Of a stretch of DNA of 64,000 bases, positions 38,329 to 47,014 are shown piece by piece. The position numbers and the translations under genes were made by a program. How positions within the stretch are numbered: the stretch's first letter is position 1; each line of letters opens with the position of its first letter. The DNA comes from G963666705 sp963666705 (GTDB taxonomy: Bacteria > Pseudomonadota > Alphaproteobacteria > CADEGL01). Location: contig CAXXKO010000029.1 of the NCBI GenBank assembly GCA_963666705.2, forward strand, positions 310,001 to 374,000. The letters are read 5' to 3'. The notes beneath the pieces were generated by a model, which was not told the DNA's origin, searched no databases, and worked only from the letters and a program-made list of their open reading frames with translations.

Positions 38329-39738
38329 CTACGCGACGCCCGGTTTCACATCGCTGATTCGCCCGAGCGACTCCTCACGGCCGAGCGCCGCCATGACATC
38401 GAAGATTCCGGGCGATACCCCGCGGCCCGTGAGCGCCGCCCGGAGCGGCTGTGCCACCTGCCCGAGCTTGACCGCCTCCGCCTCGGCGAAGGCGCGGGTC
38501 TCGGCCTCGACGCCCGCCTCTGACCAGTCTTCGATTCCGCCGAGGCGTGACGCCAGACGGCCGAGAAGCGCGCGTGCCGCCCCATCGAGGATGCGGTCCG
38601 CCTTCGGGTCAAGTTCAAGCGGTCTGTCGAGCGCATAAAACAGTGCGTTTTCCGTAAGTTCCACCAAAGTATTCGCACGGCTCTTCAGGCTTGGCATGCC
38701 CCGTTCGAGGCGTCCGAGAACGGCCTTGCCGGGCTCGTGACCGAGCTGTTCGGCGATACCGGGCGCGATCGCCTCGACGAGCCGCGCGTCCGCCGTCTCC
38801 TGGATATAGTGCCGGTTCAGGCTGTCGAGCCGGGCAAAGTCGAAGCGGGCGGGCGAGCGGCCCACATGGTCGAGGCCGAACCAGGCGATTGCCTCGTCGG
38901 TCGAGATGACCTCGTCGTCGCCGTGGCTCCAGCCGAGGCGCAGAAGATGGTTGCGGATGGCCTCGGGCAGGTAGCCCATGTCGCGGTAGGCGTCGACGCC
39001 GAGCGCGCCGTGGCGCTTGGAGAGCTTGGCGCCGTCCGCCCCGTGGATGAGCGGGATATGGGCGTAGACCGGCGCCGGGATATCGAGGGCGCGGAGGATG
39101 TGATACTGGCGGAAGGCGTTCGTCAGGTGATCGTCGCCGCGAATGACATGGGTCACGCCCATGTCGTGGTCGTCCACCACCACCGAGAGCATGTAGGTGG
39201 GGGTGCCGTCGGCGCGCAGCACCACCATGTCGTCGAGCTGCTCGTTGGGGACCCGAACCTCGCCCTGAACGGCGTCCTCGATCACGGTCTCCCCCTCGCG
39301 CGGCATCTTGATGCGGATCACCGGGGCGACGCCAGGCGGCGCGTCCCCCGGATCGCGGTCCCGCCAGCGCCCGTCATAGGGGACCGGCCGGCCCTCGGCC
39401 TTGGCCCGCTCGCGCATCTCGGCGAGCTCCTCGGGCGTGCAATAGCAGCGGTAGGCGCAATCGCGGTCGAGGAGTGTCTGGGCGGCCTCGGCGTGGCGCG
39501 CGGCGCGCATGGACTGGTAGACCACCTCGCCGTCCCAGTCGAGCCCGAGCCATCCGAGCCCTTCGAGGATTGCGGCCTTCGCCGCCTCCGTGGATCGCTT
39601 GCGGTCGGTGTCCTCGATGCGCAGGCGGAAGGCGCCGCCGTGATGGCGGGCGAAGAGCCAGTTGAACAGCGCCGTTCGCGCCCCCCCGATATGGAGGAAA
39701 CCGGTCGGCGAGGGGGCGAAGCGGGTGACGACGGTCAT
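38329..39738 (-). CDS. gltX: Glutamyl-tRNA synthetase
   Basis: Class I synthetase. 469 residues with the HIGH-type motif (GFLHIGGARTALFNWLFA), the KMSKS-type motif (GAKLSKRHGA) and the zinc-like cysteine segment YRCYCTPEELAEM. Alphaproteobacteria often carry two GltX copies; whether this one discriminates or charges tRNA-Gln cannot be told here. It is divergent from comEC. Confidence 0.96.
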   Translation of the reverse strand: MTVVTRFAPSPTGFLHIGGARTALFNWLFARHHGGAFRLRIEDTDRKRSTEAAKAAILEGLGWLGLDWDGEVVYQSMRAARHAEAAQTLLDRDCAYRCYCTPEELAEMRERAKAEGRPVPYDGRWRDRDPGDAPPGVAPVIRIKMPREGETVIEDAVQGEVRVPNEQLDDMVVLRADGTPTYMLSVVVDDHDMGVTHVIRGDDHLTNAFRQYHILRALDIPAPVYAHIPLIHGADGAKLSKRHGALGVDAYRDMGYLPEAIRNHLLRLGWSHGDDEVISTDEAIAWFGLDHVGRSPARFDFARLDSLNRHYIQETADARLVEAIAPGIAEQLGHEPGKAVLGRLERGMPSLKSRANTLVELTENALFYALDRPLELDPKADRILDGAARALLGRLASRLGGIEDWSEAGVEAETRAFAEAEAVKLGQVAQPLRAALTGRGVSPGIFDVMAALGREESLGRISDVKPGVA

Positions 39739-39833
39739 CTGACTCCATTGCGGGGACGGTCGCGGGCAGTGCGTGATGGCTCGTTGAAGGCGCCCTGTGT
39801 AGCATATCCGGGCACGCGAGGCAGCAGGGTGGA

Positions 39834-41991
39834 ATGAGCGAGCAGCACGACGCGCCGCGGCGCACCGGTATGCCGGTGCATGGCGCCACCCGCGCGTGGC
39901 GTGCGGCCGCCAATGCGCTTCTCGCCGAGAGGGAGCGATGGCTGCTCTGGCTGCCCGTGGGGCTCGGCCTCGGTGTTGCGGTATATTTCAGCCTCCCGGT
40001 CGAGCCACCGCCATGGCTCGGCGCGGCCCTCGCGGGCGCCGCTGGAATCGCTTCGGTGGCCCTACGCCGCCGGCCCGGGCTACTGATCCTCGGACTCGCC
40101 GGCCTGGCCATCGCGGCCGGATTTACAGCGGCCCAGGCCCGAACGGCGCTGGTCGCGGCGCCGGTGCTGGAGAAGCGCCTCGGCCCCCGCCATGTGACGG
40201 GCCGCGTGACCGAGGTCGATCCGCGCGTGAATGGCACGCGCATCGTTCTGGAGGCGCTCCGCATCGACGGCGTCGAGGCTGCCGCCACGCCGGCCCGCGC
40301 ACGGCTGCGTATCGGCTCGGGTGCCGAGGATTGGCTTGCGCCAGGGCGTTGGGTCACGGCCCGCGCGGTGCTCATGCCGCCGCCACCGCCGGTGGCGCCG
40401 GGCGCCTTCGATTTCCAACGCCAGTCCTATTTCAGAAGCTTGGGCGCCGTCGGCTTCACCTACGGCGGCCCCGAGGCGGCGGCCCCACCCGACGGCCAAG
40501 CCGGTGTCGGGAGATTAGGGTGGCGGCTATGGCTCGAGACCGTGCGCCAGGCCGTCTTCGAGAGAGTCCGCGGTGCGCTCGAGGGGCCGACGGGCGGCGT
40601 GGCGGCGGCGCTCCTCACCGGCAAGCGCGGCGCCATTCCGCAAGAGGTCATGCAGGCCATGCGCGATTCGGGCCTGGCCCATCTGCTGGCCATCTCGGGC
40701 CTCCATCTCGGCTTGGTCGCGGGGCTCCTGTTCTTCACCGCCCGCGCCGGGCTGGCAGCGATACCGGCCGTCGCCTTGCGCTATCCGATCAAGAAATGGG
40801 CGGCCGTCGCCGCGCTGGCCGGGGCGGCCGCCTACCTCGTGCTGGTGGGCGCGACGATCCCGACCCAGCGCGCCTTCCTGATGATCGGGCTGGTTCTCCT
40901 GGCGGTGCTCCTCGACCGGACGGCGATCTCCATGCGGCCCGTGGCCTGGGCCGCGAGCATCGTCCTGCTGCTCGCGCCCGAGAGCCTGCTCGGCCCCAGC
41001 TTCCAGATGTCGTTCGCGGCCGTCGTCGGGCTGGTGGCGGGTTACGAGGCGATCGAGGGCCGCTTCCCCGGGCGCGCCAGGGGCCGGAGCCGTGACGCGC
41101 ACTGGGCCTGGCGCCTCACGCTCTATTTCTCCGGCGTGGCGCTCACCTCGGTCATCGCCGCCAGCGCCACCGCGCCGTTCGCGATCTACCACTTCAACCG
41201 GGTGGCCGCCTACGGGCTGGCCGCCAACCTGATTGCCGTGCCGGTGACGGCCCTGTGGATCATGCCGTGGGGCCTCCTGTCGTTGTTTCTCATGCCGCTC
41301 GGGCTCGCGGCCTTCGCCCTGGTGCCGATGGGATGGGGCATAGAGGCGGTGGTGGATCGCCGGGCTGGTAGCGGGTTGGCCGGGTGCCGTGCGCCTGGTC
41401 CCGGCCATGCCCGTCGCGGCACTCGCGGCCGTGGCGCTCGGCGGGCTGTGGCTATGCCTGTGGCGCCGGCGCTGGCGGCTCCTCGGCCTGGTGCCCATCG
41501 CCGCCGGCTTCCTCGCCGTCCCCTTGAGCCAGCCGCCGGATATCCTGGTCGACGGCGAGGCCAAGCTGTTCGCCGTGCGCGCGGGCGACGGCGGGTTGAT
41601 GCTGTCGAGCAATCGGGCGGCGCGCTTCAGCGCCAAGCGCTGGCTGCTGCGCGATGGTCGGTGGGAGGCCGAGCCCTGGCCCGAGGAGGGGGCGAGCGCC
41701 GGCGGCTGGCTCACCTGCGATCGCCTGGGGTGCCTCTATCTGCCGCCGGGCGAAAGCATCGCCATCGTCCTCGACCCGAGGGCGCTCGACGACGATTGCC
41801 GGACGGCCGCGTTGATCGTGTCGGCCGTGCCGGTGCGCGGCCCGTGCCCGTCGGCCCGAGCCGTGATCGACCGCTTCGACCTGTGGCGTGAAGGCGCCCA
41901 TGCCATCTGGCTGGAGGACGGCGGTGCGCGCATCGAATCCGTAACCGATTGGCAAGGCGCGCGGCCTTGGGCGCCCCGCCGGGGGCCATGA
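39834..41991 (+). pseudogene. comEC: ComEC/Rec2 DNA-uptake channel, frameshifted
   Basis: ComEC is the inner-membrane channel that passes single-stranded DNA in natural transformation. The first frame (39834 to about 41355) has the N-terminal membrane and OB-like region (VTGRVTEVDPRVNGTRI) and the competence domain (LAHLLAISGLHLGLVAGL, TIPTQRAFLM, QMSFAAVVGLVAGYEA). The remainder (AVRLVPAMPVAALAAVALGG to the end at 41991) is one frame over. One extra base near 41352-41360 breaks it; removing it gives VVDIAGLVAGWPGAV. The C-terminal beta-lactamase-like part is short, as in related bacteria. lexA, often next to it in this class, is absent. Confidence 0.8.
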
Positions 41992-42055
41992 AATCCCTTG
42001 ACTTACTAGGATCAGATCCCCATATACGCGATCGTATCGACCCCCCGCGAAGATG

Positions 42056-42142
42056 GTCAAGGTTTGTCAAGGTTCGAAGCCGATCTTTCTAACCCATTGA
42101 TTTTATTTATGGTCGCCCCAACACACCTTGACATATCTTGAC
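42056..42142. promoter_or_regulatory. Imperfect inverted repeat of GTCAAGG units between convergent genes
   Basis: GTCAAGGTTTGTCAAGG (42056-42072) is matched by CCTTGACATATCTTGAC (42126-42142), 15 of 17 pairing, 53 bp apart. Each arm is itself a near direct repeat of a 7-bp unit. It may be a bidirectional terminator or a protein site. The rest of 41992-42198 holds no gene. Confidence 0.45.
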
Positions 42143-42198
42143 ACTGCCTGACCGTCCGGGGCGAATTCCGCCGCCATTGCGCACCCCGCTCCGCGCTC

Positions 42199-43116
42199 TC
42201 ACACCAGGAGGAGGAGGGTCACGGGCAGGGTCAGGGCGGCGGCGAGGGTCTGGACGGTGATGATATTGGCCAGCATCCGGTGGTCGCCGCCCAACTGGCG
42301 GGCCATGATGTAGCCGCTCGATGAGGAGGGCAGGGCGGCGAAGAGGACGGCGACCGTGAGCGCGATGCCGTCGGTGCCGATGGCCCGGCAGACGATCCAG
42401 GTGATGAGCGGCAGAGCCAGGAACTTGATAGCGCTCGCCGCCAGGACGGGCCGCCCCGCGCCGCGCGCCGCCGCCAGGTCGAGGCCGGCGCCGACCGAGA
42501 GAAGGGCGAGGGGCAGGGCCGCCTGGCCGAGGATGCGGGCGAGCGGCCCGACGACCGGCGGCAAGTGGAGGCCCAGGAGGTTCATGGCCATGCCGCCGAC
42601 CACGGCGAGGATGATAGGATTGGTCACCACCGCCTTGGCGACCCGGGCCCAGCCGGCGCGCATCTGGTTGTCGCCGTGGCGGGTCAGGGCGATCACGCTC
42701 AGGATGTTGACGAGCGGCGTCATGCCGGCGATGGCGACGGCGGCCATGGTGGTGCCGGCGGCGCCGTAGAGCGCCGTCGCGGCGCCCAGGCCGACATAGA
42801 CGTTGGGCCGGATCGCCCCTTGGAGGACCGAGGTGTAGCCCGGCCCGTCGACGCCGAGGCGCTTGTGGGCGGCGAGGACCAGGAGGCAGCCGACGGTGAT
42901 GCCGGCCGTAAGCGCGCCGATCACATGGCCCAGCGGCAGGCCCGCGAGGTCGGCCGTCGAGGTGCGGGTGAGCAGGAGGGAGGGGAACAGGACGTAGAAG
43001 GTGAGCCGGTCGGCCGGCGCCCAGAAGCTCTCGGCCAGGAGCTTCGAGCGCCGGATCAGGTGGCCGCAGACGATCAGCAGGAAGATGGGCGCGAGGGCCA
43101 GGAGGATCGCGGTCAT
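42199..43116 (-). CDS. AEC-family transporter (auxin efflux carrier fold)
   Basis: 305 residues, about ten hydrophobic helices in two inverted halves, beginning MTAILLALAPIFLLIVCGHLIRR. The AEC signature region around LFPSLLLTRTSTADL and the mid-protein NPIILAVVGGMAMNLLG are visible. Family members move organic acids or similar anions; substrate unknown. Its ATG overlaps the ruvX stop by 4 bp, so it is probably co-transcribed with ruvX. Confidence 0.85.
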   Translation of the reverse strand: MTAILLALAPIFLLIVCGHLIRRSKLLAESFWAPADRLTFYVLFPSLLLTRTSTADLAGLPLGHVIGALTAGITVGCLLVLAAHKRLGVDGPGYTSVLQGAIRPNVYVGLGAATALYGAAGTTMAAVAIAGMTPLVNILSVIALTRHGDNQMRAGWARVAKAVVTNPIILAVVGGMAMNLLGLHLPPVVGPLARILGQAALPLALLSVGAGLDLAAARGAGRPVLAASAIKFLALPLITWIVCRAIGTDGIALTVAVLFAALPSSSSGYIMARQLGGDHRMLANIITVQTLAAALTLPVTLLLLV

Positions 43117-43595
43117 GGAGCGGGCGGGCCGCGCCTGGCCATGGCCTCGAGCGCGCCCTGGAGGATGTAGGCGGCGGCCATCTTGTCCACCACCTGGCCG
43201 CGCCGCCGGCGCGAGAGGTCGGCCTCCTCGATCAGCAGGCGCTCGACCACCGCCGTCGACAGGCGCTCGTCCCAGAAGGCGAGCGGCATATCGGCGCGCG
43301 CGAGGAAGTTGGCCGCGAACTGGCGCACCGACTGGCAGCGCGGCCCCTCGCTGCCGTCCATGTTCAGCGGCAGGCCAAGGACCAGCCCTCCCACGCCGCG
43401 CTCGGCGACGACGGCGAGAAGCGCCTCGGCATCGCGGCCGAACTTGGTCCGCCGGATGGTCTCCAGGGGGCTCGCGGTCATGAGGAGGGCGTCGCTCAGG
43501 GCGAGGCCGATGGTCCTGGAGCCCAGGTCGAGGCCGAGCAGCCTCTGGCCTCGCGGAAGCGCGGCGCGGAAGTGGGGCATGTCGAGGACGGGCAT
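43113..43595 (-). CDS. ruvX: RuvX/YqgF-family RNase H-fold nuclease
   Basis: 160 residues: LLGLDLGSRTIGLALSD (first catalytic Asp), VGGLVLGLPLNMDGSEGP, and FWDERLSTAVVERLL, VVDKMAAAYILQGAL (later acidic residues). Family members act in 16S rRNA 5'-end processing and as putative Holliday-junction resolvases. Length is normal. Confidence 0.93.
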   Translation of the reverse strand: MPVLDMPHFRAALPRGQRLLGLDLGSRTIGLALSDALLMTASPLETIRRTKFGRDAEALLAVVAERGVGGLVLGLPLNMDGSEGPRCQSVRQFAANFLARADMPLAFWDERLSTAVVERLLIEEADLSRRRRGQVVDKMAAAYILQGALEAMARRGPPAP

Positions 43596-43653
43596 CGGCC
43601 CTCAATACCCCCAGCGCGCGCATGGGGGCAAGCGCTTCGGCCGCGGCTTTGTA

Positions 43654-44301
43654 TCAGCCGCCGTGCTGCTCGGCCGGCGTCTTCACATGCATGGGGATGA
43701 GGCCCGCGAGGCGCGGGTCGTCGACGACCTCCACCTTCTGGTCATAGGGTACGAAGCCCGCGCGCTGGTAGACGGCGAGCGCGCTCGGATGGTCGAAGTC
43801 GCAGGAATGGACCCAGAGGCGGGTGGGCTCGTATGCCCAGGCCGCCTCGACGGCCCAGTTGAGGAAGTAGCCGCCGAGCCCCGCGCCGATGAAATCTGGG
43901 AGGAGGCCGAAATAGGCGAGCTCGATCTCCGGCTCCTGGCGGCGGTCGATCTCGGCAAAGCCCGCCGGCACGCCGGCCGCGTAGAGGACATAGACCTCCA
44001 CCTTCCCGTCGCCCAGGATCGTCTCGAGCGCCCGGTCCGGCATGGCGCGCCGCTCCCACCACAACCACGCCTCGCCCACCGAATCGTAGAGGTAGCGGTA
44101 GAAGGAGACGGTTGGCCGCTCGGCGCGCATCAACGCGAGTTTGACGCCGTGGGGCCGTCGAAGTGCGCGGCCGCCCGGCGCCTCGCGCATCTCGAGATAG
44201 GTGATGACCGAGCGCAGCTTGCCGGCCGGCACCCGTTCGGCCTTCGGCTTGGCGATCGATTTGCCGCCCTTCCCGGGGCGCAGCTTCGTGGGCTTAACCA
44301 T
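43654..44301 (-). CDS. GNAT-family N-acetyltransferase
   Basis: 215 residues from ATG 44301 (MVKPTKLRPGKGG). Acetyl-CoA-binding GNAT fold: PAGFAEIDRRQEPEIELAYFGLLPDFIGAGLGGYFL (motif A, Q/RxxGxG/A-like) and SALAVYQRAGFVPY (motif B). The start lies inside the end of the next GNAT gene (8-bp overlap), so two acetyltransferases are coupled. Substrate unknown. Confidence 0.85.
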   Translation of the reverse strand: MVKPTKLRPGKGGKSIAKPKAERVPAGKLRSVITYLEMREAPGGRALRRPHGVKLALMRAERPTVSFYRYLYDSVGEAWLWWERRAMPDRALETILGDGKVEVYVLYAAGVPAGFAEIDRRQEPEIELAYFGLLPDFIGAGLGGYFLNWAVEAAWAYEPTRLWVHSCDFDHPSALAVYQRAGFVPYDQKVEVVDDPRLAGLIPMHVKTPAEQHGG

Positions 44302-44737
44302 TCCCCCCCCGCGCCACCGCGTCCTTGTCCACGAGCCAACGGGCCATGACCACGCGCGGCTCCTGCGCATAGCCGATGGCGGCATAGAATTCCCGCACCG
44401 CCGCGTTCGTGTCCCGGATCATGAGCTGCACCTTGCGCACCCCCAGGCCGGCGAGCCAATGCTCGGCATGGGCGGTGATCTCGCGCGCCAGGCCAGCGTG
44501 CCGGCGGCCGGGGTCCACGGCGAGATAGTAGAGCCAGCCCCGGTGCCCATCATGCCCCGCCATCAGTGCGGCGGCGATGCGATCCCCCTCGCGGCCCACG
44601 AACACCTCGCCGTGGCCGCTTGCGCGGCAGAAGGCGATGTCCGCGACAGGGTCGTTGTGGGGGACGAGCAGGCCGCAGTCCCGCCACAGGGCGACAACCT
44701 CGCGCTCGTCCGCGCTCTCGTAGGATTGGATGAGCAA
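44294..44737 (-). CDS. ypeA: GNAT-family acetyltransferase, YpeA-like
   Basis: 147 residues. Motif A in YYLAVDPGRRHAGLAREI, and IRDTNAAVREFYAAIGYAQEPRVVMAR matches the YpeA subgroup by length and C-terminal pattern. No substrate is known. It is 18 bp downstream of sseA and overlaps the second GNAT gene. Confidence 0.85.
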   Translation of the reverse strand: MLIQSYESADEREVVALWRDCGLLVPHNDPVADIAFCRASGHGEVFVGREGDRIAAALMAGHDGHRGWLYYLAVDPGRRHAGLAREITAHAEHWLAGLGVRKVQLMIRDTNAAVREFYAAIGYAQEPRVVMARWLVDKDAVARGGNG

Positions 44738-44755
44738 CGCGGCCGGCCCCCGCGC

Positions 44756-45607
44756 TCAAGTCTCGACCGGGGTATCGTCGCGCCCGCCCCATTCGGTCCA
44801 GGAGCCATCGTAGACGGCCACGTCCTCGTGGCCCAGGAGGTGGAGCCCGAGGGCGAGGACACAGGCCGTCACGCCCGAGCCGCAGGTGGTGACGACCGGC
44901 CGGCCGAGGTCGATGCCGGCGGCCGCGAAACCCTCGCCGAGGCCGGCGCGGTCGAGCACCGCCTTGGTGGCGGGATCGACCAGCTTCGGATAGGGCAGGT
45001 TGCGGCTGCCCGGGATGTGGCCGCTCCGCAGGCCCGCGCGCATCTCGGGCTCGGTGCCGTCGAACCGGCCCGCCCCGCGCGCGTCCAGCACCTGGGCGCC
45101 GCCGCCCTCGAGGTTGGCGCGCATGTCCTCGAGGCTCCGTACCAACGCCGGCCGGTAATTGGCGGTGAACGCGGCCATTGCCGGCGCGCCATCGCCGCCC
45201 TCGACGGCCCGCCCCTCGGCGAGCCATTTCGGCATGCCGCCGTTGAGCACGGCGACCCGGTCGTGGCCGAAGGCCCGGAACATCCACCAGACCCGGGCGG
45301 CGCTGAACAGGCCGGCCGTGTCGTAGACCACGACCTGGTGCTCGTTGGCGATGCCGAGCGCGCCCACCTGGCGCGCGAACTGGTCCGCGTGGGGAAGCAT
45401 GTGGGGCAGCGGATTGGTGGCATCCGCCACGGCGTCGATGTCGAAGAACACGGCACCCGGGATATGGCCTGCCAGGAACTCGGCCCTGGTGTCGCGGCCC
45501 TCGTTCGGCAGGTAGTAGGACGCGTCGAGCACCCGCACCTCGGGCGCTCCCAGCCGGTCGGCGAGCCAGCCCGTCTCGACCAGCGCGTCACCGTTCAGGT
45601 AAGACAT
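44756..45607 (-). CDS. sseA: 3-mercaptopyruvate/thiosulfate sulfurtransferase
   Basis: 283 residues, tandem rhodanese domains. The C-terminal domain has the active Cys loop CGSGVTA, the form typical of mercaptopyruvate sulfurtransferases; the N-terminal domain (VRVLDASYYLPNEGRD, GAVFFDIDAVAD) is catalytically empty. Cytoplasmic. It lies 12 bp after cysK on the same strand, a sulfur-metabolism pair. Confidence 0.93.
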   Translation of the reverse strand: MSYLNGDALVETGWLADRLGAPEVRVLDASYYLPNEGRDTRAEFLAGHIPGAVFFDIDAVADATNPLPHMLPHADQFARQVGALGIANEHQVVVYDTAGLFSAARVWWMFRAFGHDRVAVLNGGMPKWLAEGRAVEGGDGAPAMAAFTANYRPALVRSLEDMRANLEGGGAQVLDARGAGRFDGTEPEMRAGLRSGHIPGSRNLPYPKLVDPATKAVLDRAGLGEGFAAAGIDLGRPVVTTCGSGVTACVLALGLHLLGHEDVAVYDGSWTEWGGRDDTPVET

Positions 45608-45619
45608 GGGCGGCCCCCG

Positions 45620-46666
45620 TCAATCATCCGTCTTCTCGAACGGCACCTCGATCCGCGATCCCGCGCGCACCAGCCATCCGGGCACCGGCAGCCCCTTCTC
45701 GCGCAGGAATTCGGGGTTGTACAGCTTGCTGTGATAGCGCTCCCCCAGATCGGCGAGGATGGTGACGACGGTGTGGCCCGGCCCCATTTCCTTGGCGAGG
45801 CGGATGGCGCCGGCGATGTTGATGCCGCTCGAGCCGCCGAGGCACAGGCCCTCGTGCTCGAGGAGGTCGAAGAGCACGGTGACCGCCTCCTCGTCCGGGA
45901 TCTGATAGGGGATATCGACCGGCGTGCCCTCGACGTTCTTGGTCACGCGGCCCTGGCCGATCCCCTCCGTGATCGAGCTGCCCGCGGATTCGAGCGCGCC
46001 GCACTTGAAGTAGCTGTACATGGCGGAGCCCACGGGGTCGGCGAGGCCAATGGTGACGCCCGGGCTCCGGTCCCTGAGGCAGGTGCTGACGCCCGCGAGG
46101 GTGCCGCCCGTGCCGATGGCCGAGACGAAGCCGTCCACCTTGCCGTCCGTCTGCTCCCAAATCTCCGGGCCCGTGGTCTCGTAGTGGGCGCTCCGGTTCG
46201 CCGTGTTGTCCCACTGGTTGGCGTAGAGCACGCCATTGGCCTCGGTCGCGGCCAGTTGCGCCGCCAGGCGCTCGGCGACGCGGACGTAGTTGTTGGGGTT
46301 CTTATAGGGCACCGCCGGCACCTCGATCAGCTCGGCGCCCACGAGGCGGAGGAAGTCCTTCTTCTCGCGGCTCTGGGTCTCGGGGATGACGATGACCGTG
46401 CGGTAGCCGCGCGCGTTCGCCACCAGGGCCAGGCCGATACCGGTGTTGCCCGCCGTGCCCTCGACGATCAGCCCGCCTGGCCGCAGGGCGCCGCGCGCCT
46501 CCGCGTCCTTGACCATGTAAAGCGCCGCGCGGTCCTTGACCGAGCTGCCCGGATTGAGGAACTCGGCCTTGCCCAGGATCTCGCAGCCGGTCTCATCCGA
46601 GGCGCGGCGGAGCCGGATCATCGGCGTGTGGCCGATGGCATCGGGAAAATCCTTGCGAACATCCAT
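45620..46666 (-). CDS. cysK: Cysteine synthase A (O-acetylserine sulfhydrylase)
   Basis: PLP enzyme making cysteine from O-acetylserine and sulfide. 348 residues with the PLP Lys in NPGSSVKDRAALYM, the Asn loop VEGTAGNTGIGLALVA, GTGGTLAGVS for phosphate binding, and GGSSGINIAGAIRLA. It is about 30 residues longer than E. coli CysK, mainly around residues 130-160 and the C-terminus, a variant common in alphaproteobacteria. Element A lies 36 bp upstream of its start. Confidence 0.93.
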   Translation of the reverse strand: MDVRKDFPDAIGHTPMIRLRRASDETGCEILGKAEFLNPGSSVKDRAALYMVKDAEARGALRPGGLIVEGTAGNTGIGLALVANARGYRTVIVIPETQSREKKDFLRLVGAELIEVPAVPYKNPNNYVRVAERLAAQLAATEANGVLYANQWDNTANRSAHYETTGPEIWEQTDGKVDGFVSAIGTGGTLAGVSTCLRDRSPGVTIGLADPVGSAMYSYFKCGALESAGSSITEGIGQGRVTKNVEGTPVDIPYQIPDEEAVTVLFDLLEHEGLCLGGSSGINIAGAIRLAKEMGPGHTVVTILADLGERYHSKLYNPEFLREKGLPVPGWLVRAGSRIEVPFEKTDD

Positions 46667-46702
46667 GTCTTCGCCTTGGTTCGGTGGTGCGGGCAGGGCA
46701 CA

Positions 46703-46972
46703 CTAGTACCCACTATCATGAGTCCGTGCCACATACGATCGCTTTTCCAGTCTCCTCGGCAGGAGGGGACGCGCCGTCGATGCCGGGGCATCGCCAAGCA
46801 CCCTCGACGCCCCGAGGGGGCGGGAAAAGCGACCCTGAGGGCGGCGCCCCGAGGCCCCCGGTCGTCGTCGCACACCGCTTGTGATGCCCCGGCATCACAG
46901 CGCGCCGCGCTCCTAGCCGGGAACCTCGGGGCGCCGTCGTATGTGGCACGGACTCATGATAGTGGGTACTAG
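46703..46972. mobile_element. Foldback element A (270 bp including CTAG ends), three-way-junction family
   Basis: Bounded by 36-bp inverted repeats that match perfectly (46703-46738 and 46937-46972, starting CTAGTACCCACT). Inside are two arms: P2 (46739-46832, closed by TCGCTTTTCC/GGAAAAGCGA, with inner CGATGCC/GGCATCG) and P3 (46843-46935, closed by a perfect 12-bp GGCGCCCCGAGG stem, with inner GTGATGCC/GGCATCAC). A 10-nt joint separates the arms. No ORF of note. It lies between cysK and the NUDIX remnant. CTAG on both sides suggests a TA or CTAG target duplication. Confidence 0.85.
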
Positions 46973-47014
46973 CCTCAAGCCGGTCCGGCCTTCAACACCG
47001 GCAAGCGCGGGCGC

